NCBI GenBank assembly: GCA_037045645.1
Contig: JBAOIH010000001.1
Span: forward strand, 1,302,001 to 1,366,000
DNA from: Nocardioides sp.
Lineage (GTDB): Bacteria > Actinomycetota > Actinomycetes > Propionibacteriales > Nocardioidaceae
Length of the DNA stretch: 64,000 bases
Reading direction: 5' to 3'
The position numbers and the translations under genes were made by a program. The notes beneath the pieces are model-generated. The model was not told the DNA's origin and searched no databases. It saw only the letters and a program-made list of their open reading frames with translations. Positions 52,915 through 60,978 of this stretch are shown in pieces (within the stretch, counting starts at the first letter, position 1; each line of letters begins with the position of its first letter).

Positions 52915-53538
52915 ATGGAGCAACTGAATCGGCTGCGCGAGCGCGGACGCACGGGCCTTGGGGACCTCTACGCACTGCTCGACGAGGTGCCGTACGCCGT
53001 GCTGGCCACGGTCGGCGACGGTCGCCCCTGGCAGGTGCCGCTGCTGCATGCGCGAGATGGTGACCGGGTCCTGCTGCACGGCTCGACCGGTGCGGGGGCG
53101 TTGCGCGCGCTGGATGCCGGAGCGCCTGTCTCATTGTGCGTCACGGCCTTCGACGGCCTGGTGGTGGCGCACTCGACGTTCGACTCCTCCGCGAACTATC
53201 GCTCGGCAGTGATCTGGGGGCACGCGATCCGACTGACCGGTGACGACCAGGCTGCGGCGCTCGACCTGTTGAGCGACCGGCTGCTGCCGGGGCGTACGAA
53301 GGAGGTGCGGGCGTCGCGGCCCAAGGAATGGGCGGCGACCTTGGTGCTCGCGGTCCCGATCGTCGAGGGGTCCTGGCTGATGAAGGCCAGGTCTGGTGGA
53401 CCGTCGGCGGCCGACGAAGAGCACGATGTCTGGACCGGCCTCGTGCCCGCGAGCCTGAGTTTCGGCACCCCGGAGCCCACGCCCGACAGTGTCGACCGGC
53501 CGATCCCGGCGTCGGTGCGTGCGCTCACCGCCGACTGA
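52915..53538 (+). CDS. Pyridoxamine 5'-phosphate oxidase family (flavin-binding) protein
   Basis: A 207-residue split-barrel protein resembling the NimA/PF12900 group: GLGDLYALLDEVPYAVLATVGDGRPWQVPLLHARDGDRVLLHGSTGAGALRAL, then VVAHSTFDSSANYRSAVIWGHAIRLTGDDQ. It probably binds FMN. The function is unknown; relatives are described as nitroimidazole-resistance-like. It lies 31 bp downstream of ltp2, has no KstR box of its own, and may be read from the igr-type operon. Confidence 0.8.
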   Translation: MEQLNRLRERGRTGLGDLYALLDEVPYAVLATVGDGRPWQVPLLHARDGDRVLLHGSTGAGALRALDAGAPVSLCVTAFDGLVVAHSTFDSSANYRSAVIWGHAIRLTGDDQAAALDLLSDRLLPGRTKEVRASRPKEWAATLVLAVPIVEGSWLMKARSGGPSAADEEHDVWTGLVPASLSFGTPEPTPDSVDRPIPASVRALTAD

Positions 53539-53599
53539 CGAGGCAAACTCGCGGGCGGTTCGCCGGACATGAACAGCAGGTGAACGGCACACTAACGCC

Positions 53600-55354
53600 G
53601 TGCGAATCATGCGGCTGCCGGAGGGGCTTCGGCTGCTCCCCGGCTATCACCGCGAGTTGCTGCCCGGTGATCTGCTTGCCGGGCTGCTCGTCGCGGCGCT
53701 CGCCGTTCCGCAGGCGCTGGGCTATGCGGCGGTCGCCGGGGTCCCGATCCAGGTCGGTCTCTACACCTTGCCGCCGGCGCTGTTGGCGTACGCCGTCTTC
53801 GGCTCGTCTCGCTTGCTGTTCGTCGGGCCCGTGTCGACGGTGGCGGTGCTGTCGGGATCGATCGTACGAGGACTCTCCGGCGGGGATCCGGCGCTCGCGG
53901 CCGACCTCACCTCCGCACTGGCGGTCCTGGCGGGCATCGCGCTGCTGATCGCGGGGACCTTGCGCATCGGTTGGGTCGCCCAGTTCTTGAGTGAACCCAT
54001 CGTCACCGGATTCGTCGCCGGACTCGTCGTGCTGATCGTGGTCGGGGAGATTCCGGGTCTTGCCGGGCTGCCGATGCCGTCGGGCCCCCTGCTGGAGCGC
54101 GTCGGCGAATTGGGGCGCACGCTCCCGGACGCGCACCTCACCACGTTGTGGCTCGGCCTAGGCGCTCTTGCGGTGCTGTTCGCTGGCCAACGGTTGCTGC
54201 CTCGCGCGCCCTGGTCGTTGTTGACGGTGGCGGTGGCCATCGTGCTGTCGGACCGTCTCGATCTCGCGGCACAAGGCGTACGCGTCGTCGGGTCCGTTCC
54301 CGCTGGGGTTCCGTTGCCGCAACTCCCGGCTGTCCCGCTGGAGACCTGGGCCGGGTTGATCACCGGGGGCCTCGCGATCGCCGCCGTCGGCATCGCGGAG
54401 GGTCTCGCCGCCGCGCGTACGTTCGCCAGCGAACGCCCCGGTGAGCAGGTGCGTGACGACACCGAACTTGTCGCTACCGGGGTGGCGGACCTGGCGTCGG
54501 GGCTCTTCGGCGGCATGGGTGTCGGGGGCAGTCTGTCCAAGACGGCCGCGAACGCCCGTGCCGGAGCGCGTACGCAGATAAGCGGCGTAGCAGCGGCGCT
54601 GATCGTGCTGCTGTTCGTCGCGTTCGCGACCCGACTGCTCGCCGCCCTCCCGCTCGCCGTGCTGTCGGCCGTGGTGATCAACGCCGTGTGGGGACTCGTA
54701 CGCCTCTCGGCATTCCGGCACTTCGCGCGCGTGCGCCGCAACGACCTGGTGGCGGCGCTGGTGGCGTTCGGCGGGGTGCTGCTCGTCGGGCCGCTCAACG
54801 GACTGTTGCTGGCGGTCGCGCAATCCCTGCTGGGGCTGGTCTATCGCTCGATGCAGGTCGATCTCGACGAGATGGGCAAGGTCAAGGACGAGAAGGCGGC
54901 CTGGGGGTCGGTCCACAACGACGCGTCGCGCAGGACCTACCCAGGAGTGCTGGTGCTGCGGCCCGACGGCCCGCTGTTCTGGGCCAACGCGGCCAAGGTG
55001 ACCGACGAGATCCAGGCGCGCGCGCTGGCGTACGAGGACCTGCGCGCCGTCGTACTAGACCTCGAAGCGACCAACCAGATGGACACCACCACCGCGGATC
55101 GGTTGGGGCATTTGCTGGCGCGCCTGCGTGGCCGGGGAGTCGACCTCTATCTGGTGCGGGTGTTCGGCAACGTACGAGGCGTGCTCGAAAGGTCGGGGTT
55201 CATCACCGAGTTGGGGGAGGGGCGGGTCTGGCATTCCATCGCCGCGGGCGTAAAGGCCGCGCTCTCGGCACCCACGAGGGTGCCGGATGGACCGTCTGCT
55301 TCAGCAGACGACCTGGAGGGATCTGGAGACGAACTGATCGCCAGCGAGCGCTAA
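53600..55354 (+). CDS. SulP-family inorganic anion transporter with STAS domain
   Basis: A 584-residue integral membrane protein. It opens with the SulP signature LPGDLLAGLLVAALAVPQALGYAAVAGVPIQVGLYTLPPALLAYAVFGSSRLLFVGPVSTVAVLSG. About ten further hydrophobic segments follow, including SGLFGGMGVGGSLSKTAANARAGARTQ. The C-terminal STAS domain (about residues 440-550) has LVLRPDGPLFWANAAKVTDEIQ and AVVLDLEATNQMDTTTADRLGHLL. It should exchange or import sulfate or bicarbonate. The gene converges on the dienelactone hydrolase gene with a 4-bp overlap. Confidence 0.92.
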   Translation: MRIMRLPEGLRLLPGYHRELLPGDLLAGLLVAALAVPQALGYAAVAGVPIQVGLYTLPPALLAYAVFGSSRLLFVGPVSTVAVLSGSIVRGLSGGDPALAADLTSALAVLAGIALLIAGTLRIGWVAQFLSEPIVTGFVAGLVVLIVVGEIPGLAGLPMPSGPLLERVGELGRTLPDAHLTTLWLGLGALAVLFAGQRLLPRAPWSLLTVAVAIVLSDRLDLAAQGVRVVGSVPAGVPLPQLPAVPLETWAGLITGGLAIAAVGIAEGLAAARTFASERPGEQVRDDTELVATGVADLASGLFGGMGVGGSLSKTAANARAGARTQISGVAAALIVLLFVAFATRLLAALPLAVLSAVVINAVWGLVRLSAFRHFARVRRNDLVAALVAFGGVLLVGPLNGLLLAVAQSLLGLVYRSMQVDLDEMGKVKDEKAAWGSVHNDASRRTYPGVLVLRPDGPLFWANAAKVTDEIQARALAYEDLRAVVLDLEATNQMDTTTADRLGHLLARLRGRGVDLYLVRVFGNVRGVLERSGFITELGEGRVWHSIAAGVKAALSAPTRVPDGPSASADDLEGSGDELIASER

Positions 55355-56094
55355 CCGCGCAACTTCTCCTCGAAGAACCTCAGCACCCGATCGACTCCCT
55401 CCTGCTGGCGCTGCTCGGTCACGGTCGAGTGGCCCTCGCCCTCGAACTCGACACGGAGGAAGCGGTCCCCGATCAGGTCGGTCAACGTGTCGAAGCGGGT
55501 GCCGGTCATCTTGTCGGACCGATAGCGCAGACCGAGCACCTCACACCCTGCCCGCGCGCGCTCGCGTACGGTCGACGCGTCAGCCGCACTGAGATTGAGG
55601 TCGGCGTTGCGCGCCTGCGACCCGAAGAACGGCACGCTCGGCTGACACAGCACGGGCGCCACGGTCGACTCGTCGAGCATCATCGCCAGCGCGAAGCCAC
55701 CGGTGAAGCACATCCCCAGAGCGCCGACTCCGGGGCCGCCGAGTTCGGCATGCAGTGACCGGGCGAGTGACTGCAGCCAGCCGGCCATGGGGGTCGTGAC
55801 GCCGGTCGCCAGTTTGGTGAACTCACGGCTCACGCAGATGCCGGGAAAGATGCGCAGCGTGTCCGCCGCCGCCCACGGCTTTCCCGCGGCACCGAAGAGA
55901 TGGGGGAGCACCACCGTGAACCCTGCGTCGACGACCTCCTGACCGAAGCCGATCACGCCCTCGGTCAGCCCGGGCATCTCGTGGATGACGATCACGCCGG
56001 GGCCGGTGCCACGGCGATAGGTCGGGAAGGTCCGGGGCCGGCCGTTGACGTGCGCCGTGTGTTCGCCACTGACCCAGCCGTCGAGCGCGCTCAT
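55351..56094 (-). CDS. Dienelactone hydrolase family protein
   Basis: A 247-residue alpha/beta hydrolase with the DLH-type opening GVIVIHEMPGLTEGVIGFGQEVVDAGFTVVLPHLFG, the nucleophile elbow GALGMCFTGGFAL (Cys nucleophile, as in dienelactone hydrolases), and the His of EFEGEGHSTVTEQ near the C-terminus. ATG 56094 is preferred, 19 bp after the hsd4B stop; an open frame continues upstream but inside hsd4B. It is probably the last gene of the kstD-hsd4B operon, although its substrate is not known. Confidence 0.85.
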   Translation of the reverse strand: MSALDGWVSGEHTAHVNGRPRTFPTYRRGTGPGVIVIHEMPGLTEGVIGFGQEVVDAGFTVVLPHLFGAAGKPWAAADTLRIFPGICVSREFTKLATGVTTPMAGWLQSLARSLHAELGGPGVGALGMCFTGGFALAMMLDESTVAPVLCQPSVPFFGSQARNADLNLSAADASTVRERARAGCEVLGLRYRSDKMTGTRFDTLTDLIGDRFLRVEFEGEGHSTVTEQRQQEGVDRVLRFFEEKLRG

Positions 56095-56113
56095 GGTGGC
56101 GATCGTACGAACT

Positions 56114-56959
56114 TCAGGCCTTGGTGACCACGCAGTCGGCCAGGGCGGGACGATCGTCTTGGCCCACAGTCGCGGCGACGACGATCTGCTCGCCCTCGTC
56201 CCACGCCTTGACCCGGATCGTCTCGCCGGGGAAGACGACACCGGCGAACCTCGCAGTGAACTCGCCGACCGCGTCCGTAGACCCACCGAGTAGAGCGTCG
56301 GTCACCTCGCGCAACACGATGCCGTACGAACACAGCCCGTGCAGGATCGGGGCCGGGAAGCCGGCCGCCTGCGCGAAGGCCGGGTCGGCATGCAGGGGGT
56401 TGCGGTCGCCGCAGAGGCGATAGAGCAACGCCTGCTCAGGACGTACGGCGTACGTCGTCTCGGCATCGGGCGTGCGGTCGGGGATCTCGATGGCGGTGGA
56501 CTCGCCGCGTGAACCGCCCCAACCGCCCTCCCCGCGTACGAAGATCGAGGACCGCACGGTCCAGAGCTCTTCGCCGGACTCGGCGCGGGCGACGCCCTCC
56601 TGCCAGATCACGGCGGCCTTGCCCTTGTCCCAGACATCGCTGATGTGGGTGCTGAGCGTGGCCGTGCCCGCAGCCGGGATCGGCGCGTTCACCGAGATGG
56701 ACTGGGCGCCGTGCACGACCTGCGCGAGGTTGATGTCGCAGCCGGGCAGGTCCAGCGGCGGCGGCTCGGAGGCATGGAAGGTCGGCGCGACGATGCCGAA
56801 CGACGGCAGCACCTGGAAGCCGGCATCCGACTCCAGCGTGTAGCGCAGGTCGGTGGTCGCCCCCACCCCGAGGTGATAGAGCAGCACGTCGGAAGGGGTC
56901 CAGGAGAACGTACGGTCGGGCAGTGCGGCGCCGATCGCGATCTCGGGGTTGATGGGCAT
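56114..56959 (-). CDS. hsd4B: MaoC-like enoyl-CoA hydratase Hsd4B
   Basis: A 281-residue double-hotdog hydratase like peroxisomal hydratase 2. The active site reads CGDRNPLHADPAFAQAAGFPAPILHGLCSYG, with the catalytic Asp and His. The N-terminal half (GATTDLRYTLESDAGFQVLPSFGIV) is typical of the eukaryote-like 17beta-HSD4 hydratase domain. In M. tuberculosis hsd4B (Rv3538) adjoins kstD (Rv3537), as here. It hydrates a side-chain enoyl-CoA during sterol degradation. GAGGAG lies 9 bases upstream of ATG 56959, and a 32-bp repeat array separates it from kstD. Confidence 0.9.
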   Translation of the reverse strand: MPINPEIAIGAALPDRTFSWTPSDVLLYHLGVGATTDLRYTLESDAGFQVLPSFGIVAPTFHASEPPPLDLPGCDINLAQVVHGAQSISVNAPIPAAGTATLSTHISDVWDKGKAAVIWQEGVARAESGEELWTVRSSIFVRGEGGWGGSRGESTAIEIPDRTPDAETTYAVRPEQALLYRLCGDRNPLHADPAFAQAAGFPAPILHGLCSYGIVLREVTDALLGGSTDAVGEFTARFAGVVFPGETIRVKAWDEGEQIVVAATVGQDDRPALADCVVTKA

Positions 56960-56979
56960 GCGTACTCCTCAGTGCATTA

Positions 56980-57054
56980 GCGACAGGTCGGACTAGTTTC
57001 GCGAAGCAGATGCGACAGGTCGGACTAGTTTCGCGAAGCAGATGCGACAGGTCA
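56980..57054. repeat. 32-bp tandem repeat array starting at the kstD stop codon
   Basis: GCGACAGGTCGGACTAGTTT begins at 56980 and again at 57012, with a shorter copy at 57044, giving an exact 32-bp period. On the minus strand the array starts TGACCTGTCGC, where TGA (complement of 57052-57054) is the stop of kstD. Same family as at 36464 and 43404. Confidence 0.92.
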
Positions 57055-58699
57055 GTGGGCGGCGATGTCCTCGGCCGCGAGATAGCCGAACGTCAACGCG
57101 GGGCCGATGGTGGCGCCGGGGCCGGCGTACGTGTGACCCATCACCGCCGACGACACGTTGCCCGCGGCATAGAGACCGGCGATCACCGAGCCGTCCGGAC
57201 GCAGCACCCGGGCCTTCTCGTCGGTGACCAACCCACCCTTGGTGCCCAGATCGCCCGGCACGATCTTGACCGCATAGAACGGGGCCTGATCGATCCGGTG
57301 CAGCGACGGGTTCGGCTTCACGGTCGGGTCGGAGTAGTAGCGGTCGTACGCCGACTCGCCGCGGTGGAAGTCCTCGTCGACGCCACGGTCGGCGAAGTCG
57401 TTGAACCGCTCCAGCGTGTCGCGCAGCGCTTCGAGCGGCACCTCGATCTCGGCCGCCAGCGCGTCGATGGTCGCGGCCTGCTTGATGGTGCCGTTCTTGA
57501 ACCACCGACCGGGGATCTTCTGTCGCGGCGGAAGGCCGGCGAACAGATAGCGATTGCGGTAGCGCTGGTCGATGATCATCCACGACGGCACGTGCGAGAC
57601 CCCGGTGGCCTCACCGGCGTACATCTCGTGCACGGCCTCGACATAGGGCAACGCCTCGTTCATATAGCGCTTGCCGGCGGCGTTGACGATCATCGAGCCG
57701 GGCAGGTTGCGCTCGGCGAGGAAGAACCACGGACCGCTCGGCAGCGGGATGGTCGGACCCCACCAGGCGTCGTCCATCAGATCGGTCGCCGCGCCGACCG
57801 CCACGCCGGCCTCGATGCCGGCGCCGGTGTTGAACTTCGAGGCCGGTCGACCACTCGGCGTTGGTGGGATGAGGGCAGATGCTTGTCTCGCATCTCGGGG
57901 TTCTTCTCGAAGCCGCCGCTGCCCAAGATCACGCCCCGGCGGGCGCGGATGTCGCCGCGCGAGGTGGTCACGCCGACGACCCGGCCGTCCTCGACGAGCA
58001 ACCCGGTGAGCTCGGTTTCGTACTCCACCGGCACGCCCGCGTCGATCAGCCCCTTGCGCAGGCCGATCGCCAGCGCGTTGCCCATGGCGTACATCTTGCG
58101 CTTGCGCGCGGTCGCCACGACTCGCTTGCCGACGACCTTGGCCATCGTGATCGGACCCTTGAGGGTGCGCATCCCGAGACTGATCTTGCGGAAGTCGGCC
58201 TGGGTGACGATGAGGTTGGCGGGAGCCTTGGTGTACGCCGGGTGCAGCCGCTTCAACTCCTCGCCCAGGAAGGAGGCGTCCAGCGGGATCGGCTCGACGG
58301 AGCGACCGCGCGGGCGACCGCCGGGCTGCTCGGGGAGATAGTCGGCGTACTCCGGCACCCACGCGAAGCGCACGGGCGTCTTGTGCCGAATGAAGTCCAT
58401 CACCTCGGCACCGCGGTCGAGGAAGGTGTCGCGGCGCGCCTTGGGGACGTCATCACCGACGATCGCGTCGAGGTAGCGCTTGGCGTTCTCGCTGTCGCGC
58501 GGCTCGACCTGATGGGCATCGCGCAAGGCGTAGTTGCCGGGGATCCACACGCCGCCACCCGAGCGAGCGGTCGCTGCCACCGAAGTAGCCGCTCTTCTCG
58601 ATCAGCACGGTGTCCAGACCGCAGATCATGGGCTCGCAGGGCGGCAGTCATGCCGGCTCCGCCGGCGCCTACCACGATGACGTCGTACTCTTCCTTCAC
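57052..58699 (-). pseudogene. kstD: 3-ketosteroid Delta1-dehydrogenase KstD with about four frameshifts
   Basis: The whole FAD-dependent KstD sequence is recognisable in pieces: N-terminal EEYDVIVVGAGGAGMTAALRAHDL, then LDTVLIEKSGYFGG in another frame, then ARSGGGVWIPGNYALRD...RRGVILGSGGFEKNPEMRDK, and finally SKFNTGAGIEAGVAVGAATDLMDDAWWGPT...IVPGDLGTKGGLVTDEKARVLRPDGSVIAGLYAAGNVSSAVMGHTYAGPGATIGPALTFGYLAA. Shifts are near 58615-58625, 58561-58575, 57869-57877 and 57840-57848. Corrected length is about 549 residues, typical of KstD, which introduces the C1-C2 double bond into ring A. A KstR-type box lies 10 bp upstream. Confidence 0.87.
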
Positions 58700-58708
58700 G
58701 CGAAAAAC

Positions 58709-58722
58709 TGTAACAGGTTCTA
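58709..58722. promoter_or_regulatory. KstR box at the kstD promoter
   Basis: TGTAACAGGTTCTA fits the relaxed KstR pattern TnnAACnnGTTnnA. It lies 10 bp upstream of the kstD ATG (58699) in the 118-bp divergent region shared with hsaA. Confidence 0.78.
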
Positions 58723-58793
58723 GTTCTGCGACGGCGTGATCTGTGGCATGCCGACCCGTGTCGAATGTCGCGCGCGGAGACGTGACACGAAAC

Positions 58794-58807
58794 TAGAACG
58801 TGTTCTA
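58794..58807. promoter_or_regulatory. KstR box at the hsaADCB promoter
   Basis: TAGAACGTGTTCTA, extended to CTAGAACGTGTTCTAG, is a perfect palindrome whose last base is 10 bp before the hsaA ATG at 58818. It is identical to the boxes at 33033 and 41266. Confidence 0.92.
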
Positions 58808-58817
58808 GTATTGCCCC

Positions 58818-59984
58818 ATGACCACGCATGTTCTCGACGCCGTCCGCGATCTCCTTCCGACCTTCCGTGAGCGCGCCGACGAGGCCGAGCGACTCCGGGT
58901 CGTGTCCGAGGCCTCGGTCAAGGAACTTCAAGACATCGGCTTCTTCCAGATGCTCCAGCCCAAGCGTTGGGGTGGCCTGGAAGCCGACCCGATCGACTTC
59001 TACACCGGTGTGCGCGACATCGCGGGCGCCTGCGCCTCGACCGGCTGGATCTCCTCGGTGCTCACGGTGCACCCGTGGCAGATCGCGTTGTTCCCCGAAG
59101 AGGCCCAGCAGGCGGTCTGGGGGGAGGACAACAAGACGCTGGTGTCGAGCTCGTACGCGCCCACGGGCAAGGCGATCCAGACCGACGGGGGCTACCTGCT
59201 CAGCGGCAAGTGGTCGTTCTCGTCGGGCTGCGACCACGCCTCCTGGGTGCTGCTGGGCGGGTTGGTGTTCAACGCCGAGGGCAACGTCGTCGACTTCAAG
59301 ACCTTCCTGATCCCGCGGGACAAGTACGAGATCAAGGACGTCTGGAACGTCGTGGGCCTGCGTGGCACCGGCTCCAACGACATCGTCGTGGCCGAGCACT
59401 TCGTGCCGGAGGCGTTCACGCTCTCCATGAGCGACACCGGCCGTTGCTATGGCCCCGGTCAGGAGCAGAACACCTCCGATCTCTACAAACTGCCCTTCCA
59501 CTCGCTGTTCACCACCACGATCAGCACGCCGATCATCGGCATGGCGTACGGGGCGTACGTCGAGCACGTGGAGATGCAGCAGAGCCGGGTGCGGGCCGCC
59601 TACCTCGGGGAGAAGGCAAGCCTCGACCCGTTCGCCGCCGTGCGCGTGGCTCGTGCCGGCTCGGAGATCGACGCGGCCTGGGCGCTGACGATGAACAACA
59701 TCCGCGAGGAGATGGCTCTGGTCGCCAAGGGCGAGAAGATCCCGCTCGGTCTGCGTCTGAAGGTCCGTCGCGACCAGGTGCTGGGCACCCAGCGGGCCAT
59801 CGACGCGATCGACGCGCTCTTCGAGGCCTCCGGTGGTCGTGCGCTGGCCGAGGGGACGTACCTCCAGCGCGCCTGGCGCGATGCCCACGCGGGACGCGTA
59901 CACGCCGCCAACGACCCTGAGCGTGCCTTGCAGATGTATGGCGCCCACGAGTTCGGCCACAAGGTCGACCCGGGGATGTACTGA
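58818..59984 (+). CDS. hsaA: 3-HSA hydroxylase oxygenase subunit HsaA
   Basis: A 388-residue flavin-dependent monooxygenase of the acyl-CoA-dehydrogenase fold. Characteristic stretches are GFFQMLQPKRWGGLEADPIDFYTGVRDIAGACASTGWISSVLTVHPWQIALFP, GKWSFSSGCDHASWVLLGGL and NVVGLRGTGSNDIVVAEHFVPE, all typical of HsaA. With the reductase HsaB it hydroxylates 3-hydroxy-9,10-seconandrost-1,3,5(10)-triene-9,17-dione to the catechol. It heads an hsaA-hsaD-hsaC-hsaB operon behind a perfect KstR box. Length is normal (mycobacterial HsaA about 394). Confidence 0.95.
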   Translation: MTTHVLDAVRDLLPTFRERADEAERLRVVSEASVKELQDIGFFQMLQPKRWGGLEADPIDFYTGVRDIAGACASTGWISSVLTVHPWQIALFPEEAQQAVWGEDNKTLVSSSYAPTGKAIQTDGGYLLSGKWSFSSGCDHASWVLLGGLVFNAEGNVVDFKTFLIPRDKYEIKDVWNVVGLRGTGSNDIVVAEHFVPEAFTLSMSDTGRCYGPGQEQNTSDLYKLPFHSLFTTTISTPIIGMAYGAYVEHVEMQQSRVRAAYLGEKASLDPFAAVRVARAGSEIDAAWALTMNNIREEMALVAKGEKIPLGLRLKVRRDQVLGTQRAIDAIDALFEASGGRALAEGTYLQRAWRDAHAGRVHAANDPERALQMYGAHEFGHKVDPGMY

Positions 59985-59985
59985 G

Positions 59986-60933
59986 ATGCCGCTGACCAAA
60001 GCGGACCTCCAGCGCTCGGCCCAGGTCGACGGGCTGACGATCAACTACTACGACACCGCAGGCACCCCGCTGCCTGAGGAGGCCTCGGCCGAACGCTCCC
60101 CGCTGGTTGAGGAGCGAGGTGAAGCCGAGCGTCTCGAAACCAAGCCCACCCTCATCCTGCTCCACGGCGGGGGGCCGGGCGCGTCGTCGTGGTCCAACTT
60201 CGGGTCGGCGATCGAGGGCTTCGCTCAGGACTTCCGCGTGGTGGCGATCGACCAGCCGGGCTTCGGCGGCTCCGACAAGCCGCCCGTCGAGGGCAACTAC
60301 TACCGGTTCTCGTCGACGTACGTGATCGGTCTGATGGACCACCTGGGCATCGACAGCGCGCACGTGTTGGGCAACTCGCTCGGCGGCGGTACGGCGATGC
60401 GGCTCGCGCTGACCTGGCCTGATCGAGTCAAGCGATTGATCCTGATGGGGCCGGGTGGGCTGAGTCTCAACCTGTTCCACGCCGACCCCACCGAGGGCGT
60501 CCAGCGGCTGATGGACTTCAGCGCCAACGCCACGCGCGAGTCGCTCAAAGCTTTCATCTCGACCATGGTGGTCAACCAGAACCTGGTCACCGACGAACTG
60601 GTCGAGGAGCGGTTCGCCGATGCGACCGCACCCGGAGCCCAGGACGCGATGAAGTCGATGGGCTGGTCCTTCTGGAACCCCGAGACCGCCGAGGACGGCA
60701 TGTTGTGGCGTGAGGCCCACCGCCTCAAGCACCACACCTTGCTGACCTGGGGTCGCGAGGATCGGGTGAACCCGCTCGACGGGGCTTTCGCCGCGCTCAA
60801 ACTCATCCCCAAAGCCCAGTTGCACGTCTTCCCCCGCTGCGGCCACTGGGCCCAGATCGAGGCCGCCGACGAGTTCCGCGAGATCTCCACGGCCTTCCTC
60901 AAACGACACAAAGAGCGACCAACCGGTGGTTGA
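59986..60933 (+). CDS. hsaD: 4,9-DSHA hydrolase HsaD with an in-frame repeat-derived insertion
   Basis: A 315-residue meta-cleavage-product hydrolase that splits 4,5-9,10-diseco-DHSA. The triad is Ser131 in HVLGNSLGGG, Asp259 in WGREDRVNPLDG and His287 in RCGHWAQIEAADEF, with the oxyanion loop LLHGGGPGASSWSNF. Mycobacterial HsaD has these at about 114, 241 and 269, so some 17-18 extra residues lie before the nucleophile. The extra sequence (about residues 39-53, LVEERGEAERLETK) is a translated copy of the GGTTGAG...CTCGAAACC element. The stop TGA also falls inside a second copy of that element. Confidence 0.93.
   Translation: MPLTKADLQRSAQVDGLTINYYDTAGTPLPEEASAERSPLVEERGEAERLETKPTLILLHGGGPGASSWSNFGSAIEGFAQDFRVVAIDQPGFGGSDKPPVEGNYYRFSSTYVIGLMDHLGIDSAHVLGNSLGGGTAMRLALTWPDRVKRLILMGPGGLSLNLFHADPTEGVQRLMDFSANATRESLKAFISTMVVNQNLVTDELVEERFADATAPGAQDAMKSMGWSFWNPETAEDGMLWREAHRLKHHTLLTWGREDRVNPLDGAFAALKLIPKAQLHVFPRCGHWAQIEAADEFREISTAFLKRHKERPTGG
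60104..60142 (+). repeat. GGTTGAG/CTCGAAACC palindromic element inside hsaD
   Basis: TGGTTGAGGAGCGAGG at the left and GCGTCTCGAAACCA at the right form imperfect inverted arms. It is the same element type as in the 22641 array (opposite strand) and after hsaD. It is read in frame as part of the hsaD product. Confidence 0.85.
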
Positions 60934-60964
60934 GCAACGCGCTCAGCGCGTGTCTCGAAACCAC
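60925..60964. repeat. GGTTGAG/CTCGAAACC palindromic element between hsaD and hsaC
   Basis: GGTGGTTGAGCAACGCG and the right end GTGTCTCGAAACCAC form inverted arms around a CGCGCTCAGCGCG core. The hsaD stop codon (TGA, 60931-60933) is the TGA of GGTTGAG. The hsaC ribosome-binding site (CGGGAGA) begins a few bases after the element. Confidence 0.88.
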
Positions 60965-60978
60965 TCACGGGAGACAAC

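Noticed and set aside
36464..57054. 32-bp regularly spaced repeats as CRISPR arrays
   Set aside because: The units are contiguous, with no unique spacers between them, and no cas gene is present in the window.
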